A DNA stretch of 64,000 bases from Kribbella sp. ALI-6-A (lineage in GTDB: Bacteria > Actinomycetota > Actinomycetes > Propionibacteriales > Kribbellaceae): assembly GCF_001984195.1 (NCBI RefSeq), contig NZ_MTQN01000012.1, positions 496,001 through 560,000 on the forward strand. The letters are read 5' to 3'. The notes under the pieces were generated by a model. It made no database searches and had not been told where the DNA came from. It saw only the letters and a program-made list of their open reading frames with translations. Made by a program: the position numbers and the translations under genes. Positions 33,502 through 42,849 of this stretch are shown here, in pieces. How positions within the stretch are numbered: the stretch's first letter is position 1; every line of letters starts with the position of its first letter.

Positions 33502-34367
33502 TGGCCACCACCACTGCCGCGTCCCCGGGTGCCCCGTCGCGGTTCGACATCCGCCGGCTGCCGTTCCTGATCTTTCTCACCGCGGCGACGTTCGCGTTCG
33601 TGTATCCGCTGGTCTGGCTGGTCAGCGCGTCGCTGAAGCCCCGGTCGCAGGTGTTCGACAACGAACTGATCCCGCGGGTCTTCCAGCCGGAGAACTACGC
33701 CCGGGTGTTCGACACGGCACCGGTGATGCGCTGGCTGGTCAATTCGCTGACGGTCGGCTTCATGGCCGCGGCGGCGGTCACGCTGTCCAGCGCGCTGGTC
33801 GCGTTCGGCTTCGCGTACTTCCGGTTCCGTGGCCGCAACCTGCTGTTCGGCGTGCTGCTGTCGACGATGATGCTGCCGGGCGCGGTGACGATGATCCCGG
33901 TGTATCTGATCTGGAACCGCCTCGGCATGATCGACACCCAGATCCCGCTGTGGGCGCAGAACCTGTTCGGCTCGGCGTTCTACGTGTTCCTGCTCCGGCA
34001 GTTCTTCCTCGGCATCCCGCGCGAACTGTTCGAAGCGGCCCGGGTGGACGGCTGCGGCTACTTCAGCATGTTCCGCCGGATCGCGTTCCCGCTGTGCAAG
34101 CCGGCGCTGGTGATCGTGTTCGTCTTCGAGTTCAAGGCCAGCTGGTCGGACCTGATGAAACCGCTGATCTACCTGCAGACGCCGGACTACTTCACGATGC
34201 CGCGCGGCCTGAAGTCGATCATCGACGCGTTCGCGCTGTCCGGCCACTACGAGTGGGAGATCGCGATCGCGGCGAGCGTGATCGCGGTGGTTCCGATGAT
34301 CGTGCTGTTCGCCTTCGGCCAGCGCTACATTCTCGACGGCGTGGCGACCACCGCGCAGAAGGGCTGA
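33501..34367 (+). CDS. Sugar ABC transporter permease, MalG type
   Basis: A 288-residue membrane protein. It has the EAA loop ELFEAARVDGCGYFSMFRRI and a typical MalG C terminus FGQRYILDGVATTAQKG. The ATG at 33501 shares a base with the MalF-type stop (TGATG). No ATPase gene is found in the locus, so a shared MsiK-like ATPase encoded elsewhere probably drives transport, as in other actinobacterial sugar systems. Confidence 0.92.
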   Translation: MATTTAASPGAPSRFDIRRLPFLIFLTAATFAFVYPLVWLVSASLKPRSQVFDNELIPRVFQPENYARVFDTAPVMRWLVNSLTVGFMAAAAVTLSSALVAFGFAYFRFRGRNLLFGVLLSTMMLPGAVTMIPVYLIWNRLGMIDTQIPLWAQNLFGSAFYVFLLRQFFLGIPRELFEAARVDGCGYFSMFRRIAFPLCKPALVIVFVFEFKASWSDLMKPLIYLQTPDYFTMPRGLKSIIDAFALSGHYEWEIAIAASVIAVVPMIVLFAFGQRYILDGVATTAQKG

Positions 34368-34376
34368 ACCGAGCGC

Positions 34377-35348
34377 ATGCCTGAGCCAACCGTGCTCGCC
34401 CTGGACGTGGGCGGGACCAAGCTCGCCACCGGCGTGGTCGCTGCCGACGGCACCGTGCTGTCGTTCCGCACCGTCGAGACCGCGGTGCACGAGGGCCCGG
34501 ACGCGGTCGTCGGCCGGCTGCTCGACCTGGCCGAGAAGACGCTGGCCGAGGCCGGGCACCCGGAAGTGATTGCCGTCGGCATCGGTTGTGGCGGGCCGCT
34601 GAATCCCAGCACCGGCGTGATCCTCGGCCCGCCCGGCCTGCCCGGCTGGGACGAGGTGCCGCTGGCCCGGATGGTGACCGAGCGGCTCGGCCTTCCGGCG
34701 TACGTGGAGAACGACGCGACGGCCGCCGCGCTCGCCGAGCACCGGTGGGGCGGCTGGGGTGTGAACAGCCTTGTCTACTTGACGATCTCGACCGGTTTCG
34801 GTGGCGGGGTGGTCATCGACGGCGAGCTGTTCCGCGGTGCCGCGGGCCAGGGCGGCGAGCTCGGCCACGTGGTCGTCGACTGGCAGGGCCGCGAGTGCGG
34901 CTGCGGCGCTCGCGGCTGCGCCGAAGCCTACGTCTCCGGTACGTCGGTCGCCCGCCGCGCGACCGAGGCCTTGACCGCACGGACCTCCTCCCTGGCAACG
35001 ATTCCCCACGTGACCGCGCGGGACGTGGCCGAGCACGCCCGCGCGGGTGATGCATTAGCCCGCGAGGTGTGGGACGAGACGACGGCGATGCTCGGGCGGA
35101 TGGTCGCGGTGATCATCAACGTCTGCGAGCCGGCGCTGGTCGTGCTCGGCGGCGGCGTGACCCGAGCCGGTGCGTTCCTGCTGGATCCGGTCCGCGAGGG
35201 CGCGCTCCGGCAGGCGATGCCGCCGGCGGCGAAGGCCTGCGACGTCGTACTGAGTCATCACGGCGATCAGGCGGGTGTGCTCGGCGCGGCCGCCATCGCT
35301 TTTCACCGAATCGACGACAACTCCGAGCGCCCGGAAGGCGACGCATGA
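34377..35348 (+). CDS. ROK-family sugar kinase
   Basis: A 323-residue ROK kinase. The ATP site is VLALDVGGTKLATGVV, the sugar-binding region has YVENDATAAALAEHRWGG and GELGHVVVDWQGRECGCGAR (the His and the CxCGxxGC zinc motif). It would phosphorylate a hexose, or a related sugar, released by the glycosidases. It lies nine bases after the permease gene and overlaps the isomerase gene by four bases. Confidence 0.88.
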   Translation: MPEPTVLALDVGGTKLATGVVAADGTVLSFRTVETAVHEGPDAVVGRLLDLAEKTLAEAGHPEVIAVGIGCGGPLNPSTGVILGPPGLPGWDEVPLARMVTERLGLPAYVENDATAAALAEHRWGGWGVNSLVYLTISTGFGGGVVIDGELFRGAAGQGGELGHVVVDWQGRECGCGARGCAEAYVSGTSVARRATEALTARTSSLATIPHVTARDVAEHARAGDALAREVWDETTAMLGRMVAVIINVCEPALVVLGGGVTRAGAFLLDPVREGALRQAMPPAAKACDVVLSHHGDQAGVLGAAAIAFHRIDDNSERPEGDA

Positions 35349-35941
35349 CCGAGCTTCAGGTGGAACGTTTGCTGGACACCCAGCTCGATCGGCACGCGGA
35401 GGTGACAGCCGCGATGCGGGCCAACCTGCCGCAGGTGCAGGCCGTCGCCGACGAGCTGATCCGGCGGCTCGCCGCGGGCGGCGTGCTGTACACGTACGGT
35501 AACGGCGGCTCCGCGGCGGACGCGCAGCACCTCGTCGGCGAGCTGATCGGCCGGTACCTGCGTGAGCGGCGTCCGCTCCCGGCGGTGGCCCTGGTCGGCG
35601 ACGCGGCCGTGGTGAGCTGCATCGCCAACGACTACTCCTACGACGACGTCTTCGCCCGGCAGGTCCAGGCGCTGGCGCGGCCGCAGGACATGGTGGTGGG
35701 TTTCAGCACCTCGGGCACTTCACCTACCGTGGTGAAGGGCCTTGCCGCAGCCCGGGCGAACGGCGCCTGTTCGGTCGCCTTCACCTCCACCCGCGGCGGG
35801 GACCTCGCCGCGGCGGCCGACCTGGCCGTGGTCGTCCCGGCCGACGAGACGGCCAGGATCCAGGAGATGCACCTGCTCGCCCTGCACCTGATCAGCGAGC
35901 TGGTCGACCGCTGGGCCGACGGTACCGAGCCGGCGTCCTGA
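35345..35941 (+). CDS. GmhA-like SIS-domain phosphosugar isomerase, catabolic copy
   Basis: A 198-residue SIS protein close in layout to GmhA. It has YTYGNGGSAADAQHLVGELI with the catalytic-Glu region, VSCIANDYSYDDVFARQVQA, FSTSGTSPTVVKGLA and IQEMHLLALHLISELVD with the C-terminal His. It is the second GmhA-like protein of the window; the first (19289) sits in the heptose biosynthetic operon. Here it lies between a ROK kinase and an alpha-mannosidase, so it probably isomerises a sugar phosphate for breakdown. The ATG at 35345 overlaps the kinase stop. Confidence 0.82.
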   Translation: MTELQVERLLDTQLDRHAEVTAAMRANLPQVQAVADELIRRLAAGGVLYTYGNGGSAADAQHLVGELIGRYLRERRPLPAVALVGDAAVVSCIANDYSYDDVFARQVQALARPQDMVVGFSTSGTSPTVVKGLAAARANGACSVAFTSTRGGDLAAAADLAVVVPADETARIQEMHLLALHLISELVDRWADGTEPAS

Positions 35942-36028
35942 GTTTCCCCTTTGCACGACAGATCCGACGTACGCACATCTTCAGGCCCGGCCCAGCAGCG
36001 TGACCGGTGCCCCAACCATGGAGTGTCC

Positions 36029-38506
36029 ATGACCCGTGGCCCCCTGCACATGATCGGCAACGCCCACATCGACGCGGTGTGGCTCTGGCAGTGGCAGGAG
36101 GGGTACCAAGAAGTCCGCGCCACCTTCCGCTCCGCCCTGGACCGGATGGACGAGTACCCCGACTACGTGTTCACCGCCGACTCGGTCGCCTACTTCAGCT
36201 GGATCGCCGAGCACGACCCCGGCCTGTTCGACCGGATCCGCAAGCGGGTCGCCGAGGGCCGGTTCGAGATCGTCGGCGGCTGGTGGGTCGAGCCGGACTG
36301 CAATCTGCCCGGCGGTGAGGCCTTCGTCCGGCACGCGCTGTACTCGCAGCGCTGGCTGGCCGAGCACCTCGGCGTGATCGCCACCGTCGGCTGCAACGTC
36401 GACCCGTTCGGCCACAACGCGACCCTGCCGCAGCTGCTCAGCAAGGCGCGGCTCGACTCCTACGCCTTCCTCCGGCCGCAGTCGCACGAGCGGGAGCTGC
36501 CGGGGCAGAAGTTCTGGTGGGAGTCGATGGACGGCTCGCGCGTGCTGGCCTACCGGATCCCACACGAGTACTGCTCGCCCGGCGGCGAGATCTCCGGCCA
36601 CGTGACCAAGGCGCTGCAGCAGCTCCCGGTCACCACCGAGCCGCTGATGGTCTTCTACGGCGTCGGCAACCACGGCGGCGGACCGACGATCGAGAACATC
36701 GAGTCGATCAAGCAGCTCGCCCAGCGTGACCTGTTCCCGACCATGTTCCCGTCCACGATGCGGCGGTTCTTCGACGAGGCCCGCGGCTTCGACGACATCC
36801 CGGTGCACAGCACCGAGCTGCAGCCACACGCGATCGGCTGCTACGCCGCCCACTCCGAGGTCAAGCGGCAGAACCGGCTGGCCGAGCAGCTGCTGCTCGC
36901 CGCCGAGAAGTGGACCACGGTCGCCGGCGTTCTCAGCGGTACGCCGGACGCCACCGCCGAGCTCGGGCACGCCTGGAAGCAGGTGTTGTTCAACCAGTTC
37001 CACGACATCGCTGCCGGGACGGCGATCGAGCCGGCCTACGACGACGCGCGCGACCAGCTCGGCGAGGCCAAGTCGATCGCGGCCCGGCTGGCGAACCGGT
37101 CGATCCAGTCGATCGCCCGGCAGATCGACGTACCGGCCGAGGAGAAGATGGTCCCGGTCGCGGTGTTCAACCCGCACCCGTGGCCGGTGACCGCGACCGT
37201 CGAGCTCGAGCTCGGATACCCGGCGCCGTTGCGGGGCGCGATCGCGGTGACCGAGGGCCTGGCGGGCCGGACGCTGGAGATGCAGGAGATCCGGTCGGCG
37301 GCGACCGCGAACGGCCGTCGCCGGGTCGCGTTCGTCGCGGACCTGCCGGCCCTGGGCTATCAGCTCTACACGCTGCGGCCGGGCGAATCGGCGTACCACC
37401 TCGGAACGCCGTCGCGGGACGACCTGGTGCTGGACAACGGCATCGTGCGGGTCGAGGTCGACCCGAAGACCGGCTGGCTGAAGTCGCTGGCGACCGCTGA
37501 CGGCCCGAACCTGGTGCCGGGCAGGAAAAAGCAGGTCGCGCACGCGCAGGTGATCGACGACGACACCGACACCTGGAGCCACGGTGTCCGCTCGCTGTGG
37601 AAGGAGTCCGGTGCGTTCGAGGTGACCCGGATCCGCCGGCTGGCCGACGGCCCGGTCCGGCAGATCGTCCGGGTCGAGTCGGCGTACGAGCGCTCCACGC
37701 TGGTCGAGGAGTACGTGCTGGACGCCGGCGCCGACGCCGTCGAGGTGCGGGTCACGATCGACTGGCGGGAGCAGCTGAAGACGCTCAAGCTGTGCTTCCC
37801 GTTCGCGCTCGACGACGCCGAGGCGACGCACGAGATCCCGTACGGGCACCTGGTCCGCGAGCAGAACCGCGAGGAGGTGCCGTCGCACGCCTGGGTGGAC
37901 CTGTCCGGGCCGGGCGGGGGTGTCGCGTTGCTCAACGACGGGAAGTACTCGTTCGCCGTTGACGGGTCCGTCGACGGCCGGCCGGTGCTGGCGATGACCT
38001 GCGTGCGCTCGCCCGTGTACGCGTGGCACGACCCGCGGCGGCTCGACGACGACGGGATCTACGAGTACCTCGATCAGGGAATCCAGAAGGTCCGGTACCG
38101 GCTGCAGCCGCACGCGGGTGACTGGCGAGCGGCCGGTGTCGTGCGCAACGCGGCGGTCCTCAACCAGCCGGTGACGCCGCTGATCGAGTGCTTCCACCGT
38201 GGGCCGCTGCCGGAGCAGCAGTCGTTCGTCTCCGTCGAGGGGCCGGACGCCGACCAGATCGTGCTGAGCGTGCTCAAGAAGGACGAGGACGACAACGGCG
38301 CGGTCGTGGTCCGCGGCTACGAGACCAGCGGGCGGGAGGCTTCGGTGACGATCGCGCTGCCGTTCCTCGGCCGGAGCGTGGAGACGGTCTTCCGTCCTGG
38401 TGAGGTGAAGACGCTCGTGCTCGGCGCCGCCGGGGACGCCCCCGCTGTCGAGGTCGACCTGCTGGAGTGGGATCCGAACAAGCCGCCGCCTGGTGTGATC
38501 CGCTGA
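36029..38506 (+). CDS. GH38 alpha-mannosidase
   Basis: An 825-residue GH38 enzyme. GNAHIDAVWLWQWQEGY provides the first zinc ligands, TVGCNVDPFGHNATLPQLL contains the nucleophile Asp, and LFNQFHDIAAGTAIEPAYDD gives another zinc His. A beta-rich C-terminal half follows. It has no signal peptide and should cleave imported alpha-mannosides in the cytoplasm. The ATG at 36029 follows GGAG; an in-frame ATG at 35951 has no family match before it. The GH2 gene starts one base after its stop. Confidence 0.92.
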   Translation: MTRGPLHMIGNAHIDAVWLWQWQEGYQEVRATFRSALDRMDEYPDYVFTADSVAYFSWIAEHDPGLFDRIRKRVAEGRFEIVGGWWVEPDCNLPGGEAFVRHALYSQRWLAEHLGVIATVGCNVDPFGHNATLPQLLSKARLDSYAFLRPQSHERELPGQKFWWESMDGSRVLAYRIPHEYCSPGGEISGHVTKALQQLPVTTEPLMVFYGVGNHGGGPTIENIESIKQLAQRDLFPTMFPSTMRRFFDEARGFDDIPVHSTELQPHAIGCYAAHSEVKRQNRLAEQLLLAAEKWTTVAGVLSGTPDATAELGHAWKQVLFNQFHDIAAGTAIEPAYDDARDQLGEAKSIAARLANRSIQSIARQIDVPAEEKMVPVAVFNPHPWPVTATVELELGYPAPLRGAIAVTEGLAGRTLEMQEIRSAATANGRRRVAFVADLPALGYQLYTLRPGESAYHLGTPSRDDLVLDNGIVRVEVDPKTGWLKSLATADGPNLVPGRKKQVAHAQVIDDDTDTWSHGVRSLWKESGAFEVTRIRRLADGPVRQIVRVESAYERSTLVEEYVLDAGADAVEVRVTIDWREQLKTLKLCFPFALDDAEATHEIPYGHLVREQNREEVPSHAWVDLSGPGGGVALLNDGKYSFAVDGSVDGRPVLAMTCVRSPVYAWHDPRRLDDDGIYEYLDQGIQKVRYRLQPHAGDWRAAGVVRNAAVLNQPVTPLIECFHRGPLPEQQSFVSVEGPDADQIVLSVLKKDEDDNGAVVVRGYETSGREASVTIALPFLGRSVETVFRPGEVKTLVLGAAGDAPAVEVDLLEWDPNKPPPGVIR

Positions 38507-38507
38507 G

Positions 38508-40961
38508 ATGCGGATCCCGCTCGACCGGACCCCGTGGCGGGTCCGGGGGTTCTTGGGACACGAGTGGCGCCACCACCGGGTCTGGGGCCCGCTGCGGGAG
38601 CACGACGCGTGGCTGCCGGCCCGGGTGCCGGGCAGCGTCGTCGACGACCTGTGGCGGGCCGGCGCGGTCCCCGATCCGTACGCCGGACTGAACACCCGGG
38701 CGATCGAGTGGATCGCGGACCGGCACTGGGCCTATCGGCACGAATTCCAGCTCGCATCGCCCGAGGACGGCCGGCGGGCGTGGTTGTGCCTGGACGGCGT
38801 CGACCACAGCGCGGTCGTGTTCCTGGACGGCGTGGAGCTCGGCCGGGTCGACGGCATGTTCGTCGCTTCCCGGTTCGACGTGACCGAGCTGCTGCGGTCC
38901 GGGACATCGCACGTCGTGGTGGTCGTGGTCGAGCCGGCGCCGCCGAGCGAGCCGCAGGTCGGGCACACGTCCGCCGTCGGGGTGCACAAGTCGCGGATGA
39001 CCTACGGGTGGGACTTCTGTCCGCGACTGGTGCACCAGGGCATCTGGCAGGCGGCGTACGTCGAGGTGACCGGACCGGCCAGCATCGCCGAGGTGGCGGT
39101 CGTCCCGTCGATCGAGGACGGGCGGGCGCTGGTGAGCGTCGCCGTGGAGGTCGATGCTCCGGGCAACTACGAGGTCGAGCGGGTGCTGACTTCGCCGCAA
39201 GGTGACGTGCTGGACGGGTTGGTGGTCGAGGATCCGCAGCTGTGGTGGCCCAACGGGCATGGCGAGCAGCCGCTCTACACGCTCACCGTGCGGGTCTGGG
39301 TGAACGGACGGGTGAGTGACGTCCGCGAACTGCCGATCGGGCTGCGAACGCTGGACTTCTACCCCGTCGACGAAAGCGCGCTGCCGTACGGCGTGGTGGT
39401 GAACGGCCGTCGCATCTTCAGCAAGGGCTGGAACTGGGTCCCGCTGGACCTCGCGTACGGCGTACCGCGGCAGGAGCGGCTGGAGCACCTCCTTGATCTC
39501 GCGGTGGCCGCCGGCGTGACGATGCTGCGGGTCTGGGGTGGTGGGCTGATCGAGACCCCGGAGTTCTACGCGGCGTGCGACCGGCGTGGTCTGCTGGTCT
39601 GGCAGGAGTTCTCCCAGTCCAGCTCGGGCATCACGTCCACGCCGTCCGACGATCCGGCGTACGTCGGGATGCTGCGCGAACAGGCCGAGCAGATCGTGCC
39701 CCGGCTGCGGAATCACCCCTCGCTCGCGATCTGGGGCGGCGGCAACGAGTTGCAGGCCGGCGAGGGCGAGCCGCTCGACGACCGGACGCCGGTGCTCGGG
39801 ACGCTGGGTGAGGTGGTGCGGCGGCTCGACCCCTCGCGGCTGTGGTTGCCGACGTCACCGACCGGGCCGGCGTTTCTCAACCGGCGCGATGCGATCGCGG
39901 AAGCGCCGGACGATCAGCACGACGTGCATGGGCCGTGGGAGCACCAGGGCCTGGTCGATCACTACGCCTTGTACGACGCGGGAACGGCGATGCTGCTCAG
40001 CGAGTTCGGGGTGGAGGGCGCGACGACGCCTCGCACGGTGGCTCGGGTGGTGCCCGAAGCCGAGCGCCGGATGCCCACCCGCGGACGGCCGGTCTGGGAC
40101 CACCTCGGCCGCTGGTGGAACAACGAGGACCTGGTGCAGCGCTGCTTCGGCGGGGCGATCGGCGACCTGACGACGTTGGGGCTGGCCAGCCAGTTCCTCC
40201 AGCGCGACGGCCTGCAGTACGCCGTGGAGGCACATCGCCGCCGGACGTCACGATGCGTCGGGACGTTCCCGTGGCAGTTCAACGAGCCCTATCCCAATGC
40301 GTGGTGCACGTCGGCGGTGACGTGGAGCGGTGAGCCGAAGCCGGCGTACTACGGCGTGGCGGCGGCGTACCGTCCGGTGCTGGTCGGGGCGGTTTGCTCG
40401 CGGCAGAGCTGGTACGGCGTACCGGAACTTCGCTTGGCCCTGTGGGCCCTGTCTGACACCCCGGTCGAGGCCGCCACCGTCATCGCCCGCCTCGTGCTGC
40501 TGGACGGGACCGAGCTCGCTCGGCGGTCGTTCCCAGATGTGCGGTTGTCGGGCAATGTTCCGATCGGCGAGCTGCGGCTGCCCACTCCAGCAGGTTGCTT
40601 CGTCGTCGATCTGAAGGTGGTTGCTGACGGCAACGTAATCGCTGATCGCCGCTACCTTTTGACTGGCGCCGAGGATCTGTCCGAGCTGTTGTCGCTCGAG
40701 CCTCACATCGGAGCAAGCGAACACAACGGCCGGCTGACGATCCGGCACCTCGCCGGACCCGCGGCGCCGTTCGTGCGGGTGCTGGACGGGCGACCGCTCG
40801 GCGGCGACGCGGACGGGTGGATGGTCTGCTCGGACAGCGGCTTCGTCCTGCTGCCCGGGGAGGAACGGGTACTCGATCTGGACTGGGTCGGAGTCCGAGG
40901 TGAGCGGCTGGTCAGTGTCGACGGGCTCGGCCTGCGAGAAGGAGTGGTTCGATGCAGGTGA
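38508..40961 (+). CDS. GH2 beta-mannosidase-like glycoside hydrolase
   Basis: An 817-residue GH2 protein. The N-terminal sugar-binding domain includes WLPARVPGSVVDDLWRAGAV and WAYRHEFQL. The barrel carries AIWGGGNELQAGEGEPL, whose Glu is the acid/base, and MLLSEFGVEGATTP with the nucleophile Glu. This is the beta-mannosidase branch of GH2. No signal peptide is present. It follows GH38 by one base and overlaps the six-hairpin gene by ten bases, so all are co-transcribed. Confidence 0.88.
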   Translation: MRIPLDRTPWRVRGFLGHEWRHHRVWGPLREHDAWLPARVPGSVVDDLWRAGAVPDPYAGLNTRAIEWIADRHWAYRHEFQLASPEDGRRAWLCLDGVDHSAVVFLDGVELGRVDGMFVASRFDVTELLRSGTSHVVVVVVEPAPPSEPQVGHTSAVGVHKSRMTYGWDFCPRLVHQGIWQAAYVEVTGPASIAEVAVVPSIEDGRALVSVAVEVDAPGNYEVERVLTSPQGDVLDGLVVEDPQLWWPNGHGEQPLYTLTVRVWVNGRVSDVRELPIGLRTLDFYPVDESALPYGVVVNGRRIFSKGWNWVPLDLAYGVPRQERLEHLLDLAVAAGVTMLRVWGGGLIETPEFYAACDRRGLLVWQEFSQSSSGITSTPSDDPAYVGMLREQAEQIVPRLRNHPSLAIWGGGNELQAGEGEPLDDRTPVLGTLGEVVRRLDPSRLWLPTSPTGPAFLNRRDAIAEAPDDQHDVHGPWEHQGLVDHYALYDAGTAMLLSEFGVEGATTPRTVARVVPEAERRMPTRGRPVWDHLGRWWNNEDLVQRCFGGAIGDLTTLGLASQFLQRDGLQYAVEAHRRRTSRCVGTFPWQFNEPYPNAWCTSAVTWSGEPKPAYYGVAAAYRPVLVGAVCSRQSWYGVPELRLALWALSDTPVEAATVIARLVLLDGTELARRSFPDVRLSGNVPIGELRLPTPAGCFVVDLKVVADGNVIADRRYLLTGAEDLSELLSLEPHIGASEHNGRLTIRHLAGPAAPFVRVLDGRPLGGDADGWMVCSDSGFVLLPGEERVLDLDWVGVRGERLVSVDGLGLREGVVRCR

Positions 40962-42835
40962 CGGTCGAGGACGAACGCGGCAATCGGGTGGACGACGGGC
41001 CCTGGCAGCTCGATTTGACGATCACGCCGGTGGCGGATGGTGAGCACTGGGTGCGGCTTCGCGTCGTCTACACCGGGATTGAGCCGATCGACGCGCGCCT
41101 GCGCGTCGAGGTGCCGCTGCCGGGTGGGTCCGGGCATCCGCACTGGCTGATCCCAGGGCTGTTCTACGGCGACAACCGGGATCCGGCCTGCGCGCGGCTC
41201 TATCCGCGCTTTGCGCCCGGCGGGCTGGACGCCGAGAAGCTGGTCGCCGACCGGTGGGCCTTTCGCGCCGATCGGGCTGCGACGCCGGTGGTTTTCGGCT
41301 GGGACCAGTCGGGCGGTGTCGCGCTCGAGACCGATGCCACGACGTCCTTGGGACTCACCGGCCTGGGCTTCGGTGAATCCGAGGACGGGCGGCGGATCTG
41401 GGTCAGCTTTCCTTATCGGGAAGAGCCGTTCAGCTACGTCGGCGAACCGCGCGGTGTCGCGCCACTGTCGGCGGTGCACCGTTGGCAGCCGGGCGAATCG
41501 CACGAGCTGCGGCTCGGGCTTTGGCAGCTGCCGGCCGACACGGATTCCTACGCCCCGGTCCTGAGCCATTTGCGGTCTCGTGAGCGATCGGCCCGGCCGC
41601 CGGTCGAGCCGTGGGTCGATGTGCCGACCGCGGCCGAGCTCACGGCGTACGGGCTGTGGAGGTGGCACTACCGCACCGATCCGGCGGTGCTGACGGAGAC
41701 GGCCTTGTTCGACCGGGAGCTGGCCGGGGACTTCGCCGGTACGCCGGGGCAGGGCGATCGGCTGGCGATGCACGTCGCGTGGGTGAGCGGCATCCCTTAC
41801 GCGCAAGCGTTGCTGCGCCATGGCCGGCGGACCGGCAATCAGCAGTACGTCGACGCCGGCATCGCGGTGATCGACCACATCACCGGGGAACTCACTCTGG
41901 CGGGCACCTTCTGGGGCGTCTGGTACGCCGAGCGCGGCTGGACCCAGTCATGGACGCCGGTACCGCGCGGGCTGCACGCCCGAACGCTGGCCGAGGCGAC
42001 GCTGTTCACGGTGCGCGCGCTGGCGGCCGAACCGGTCGAGCACCCGCGCTGGCGGGCGGCTGCGCTCGCCAACCTCGACTTCGCGGTCGGCGTCCAAGAT
42101 GCTTCCGGCAACTTGGGAAGTCTGTACCACGCGGACACCGGCGAGGTGCTGTCCCGTCTGGGCGCGGCCGGGCTGACCTGGGTGACGGCGCTCGCGGAGG
42201 CGTACGAGTTGTTCGGCGACGAGCGGTATCTGGACGCCGCGCGGCGCGGTGCGGCGTACTACGCGGCGGACGTGCGGAACGGGACGTTGTGCGGAGCCCC
42301 GGAAGACGTCGACCTGGCGCCGACTTCCGAGGACGGTTACGCGGCGGTGATGGCGTATGTCGCGCTGCACCGGGTGGATCCGGTCGCGCGGTGGGTCGAA
42401 CTGGCTCGCTCGGCGGCGGACTGGATGCTCACCTTTCGCTACAGCTACGACGTGTCGTTCGCTCCGGAGACGATTCTCGGCGCCTACGGTTTCCGCTCGC
42501 GCGGGGCTGATCAGGCGAGTCCGTCGAATCAGCATCTGCACAACTACGGGTTGATCTGCACCCGGGAGCTGGCCGAGTTGTCGACGCTGACCGGGGACCC
42601 TTCGTACGCGGTGTCGGCGGCGGAGCATCTGCGGTGTTTCCGGCAATTCGTCGCGCGGCGCGATGGTGATTTCAACGCGCGGCGCGGAATGGTGACCGAG
42701 CGGTACTACCAGACGGAGTGCTTCGGGCCGCCTGGTGCGGTGCTGACGTTGTCGCACTCGTGGTGCATCGGGGTCCTGTTGCTGGCGTGTGAGGACGCGT
42801 TGACGGTTGCGGAGCTTCAGTCAGTGCAGTGGTGA
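40952..42835 (+). CDS. Orphan six-hairpin (alpha/alpha toroid) glycosidase-like protein
   Basis: A 627-residue protein not assigned to a family. The N-terminal half is beta-rich (LTITPVADGEHWVRLRVVYT). The C-terminal part (about 240-620) shows helix-pair repeats such as FDRELAGDFAGTPGQGDRLA, YLDAARRGAAYYAADVR and RSAADWMLTFRYSYD, suggestive of an alpha/alpha-toroid fold. No signal peptide is seen. It ends the transporter-glycosidase operon, so a sugar substrate is likely. Activity cannot be assigned. Confidence 0.7.
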   Translation: MQVTVEDERGNRVDDGPWQLDLTITPVADGEHWVRLRVVYTGIEPIDARLRVEVPLPGGSGHPHWLIPGLFYGDNRDPACARLYPRFAPGGLDAEKLVADRWAFRADRAATPVVFGWDQSGGVALETDATTSLGLTGLGFGESEDGRRIWVSFPYREEPFSYVGEPRGVAPLSAVHRWQPGESHELRLGLWQLPADTDSYAPVLSHLRSRERSARPPVEPWVDVPTAAELTAYGLWRWHYRTDPAVLTETALFDRELAGDFAGTPGQGDRLAMHVAWVSGIPYAQALLRHGRRTGNQQYVDAGIAVIDHITGELTLAGTFWGVWYAERGWTQSWTPVPRGLHARTLAEATLFTVRALAAEPVEHPRWRAAALANLDFAVGVQDASGNLGSLYHADTGEVLSRLGAAGLTWVTALAEAYELFGDERYLDAARRGAAYYAADVRNGTLCGAPEDVDLAPTSEDGYAAVMAYVALHRVDPVARWVELARSAADWMLTFRYSYDVSFAPETILGAYGFRSRGADQASPSNQHLHNYGLICTRELAELSTLTGDPSYAVSAAEHLRCFRQFVARRDGDFNARRGMVTERYYQTECFGPPGAVLTLSHSWCIGVLLLACEDALTVAELQSVQW

Positions 42836-42849
42836 GCTCCGCTGCGGTG

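Noticed and set aside
35981..38695. A 904-codon minus-strand open frame across the GH38 gene
   Set aside because: Long antisense frames are normal in high-GC DNA. The plus strand has clear GH38 motifs; the other frame is repetitive and motif-free.
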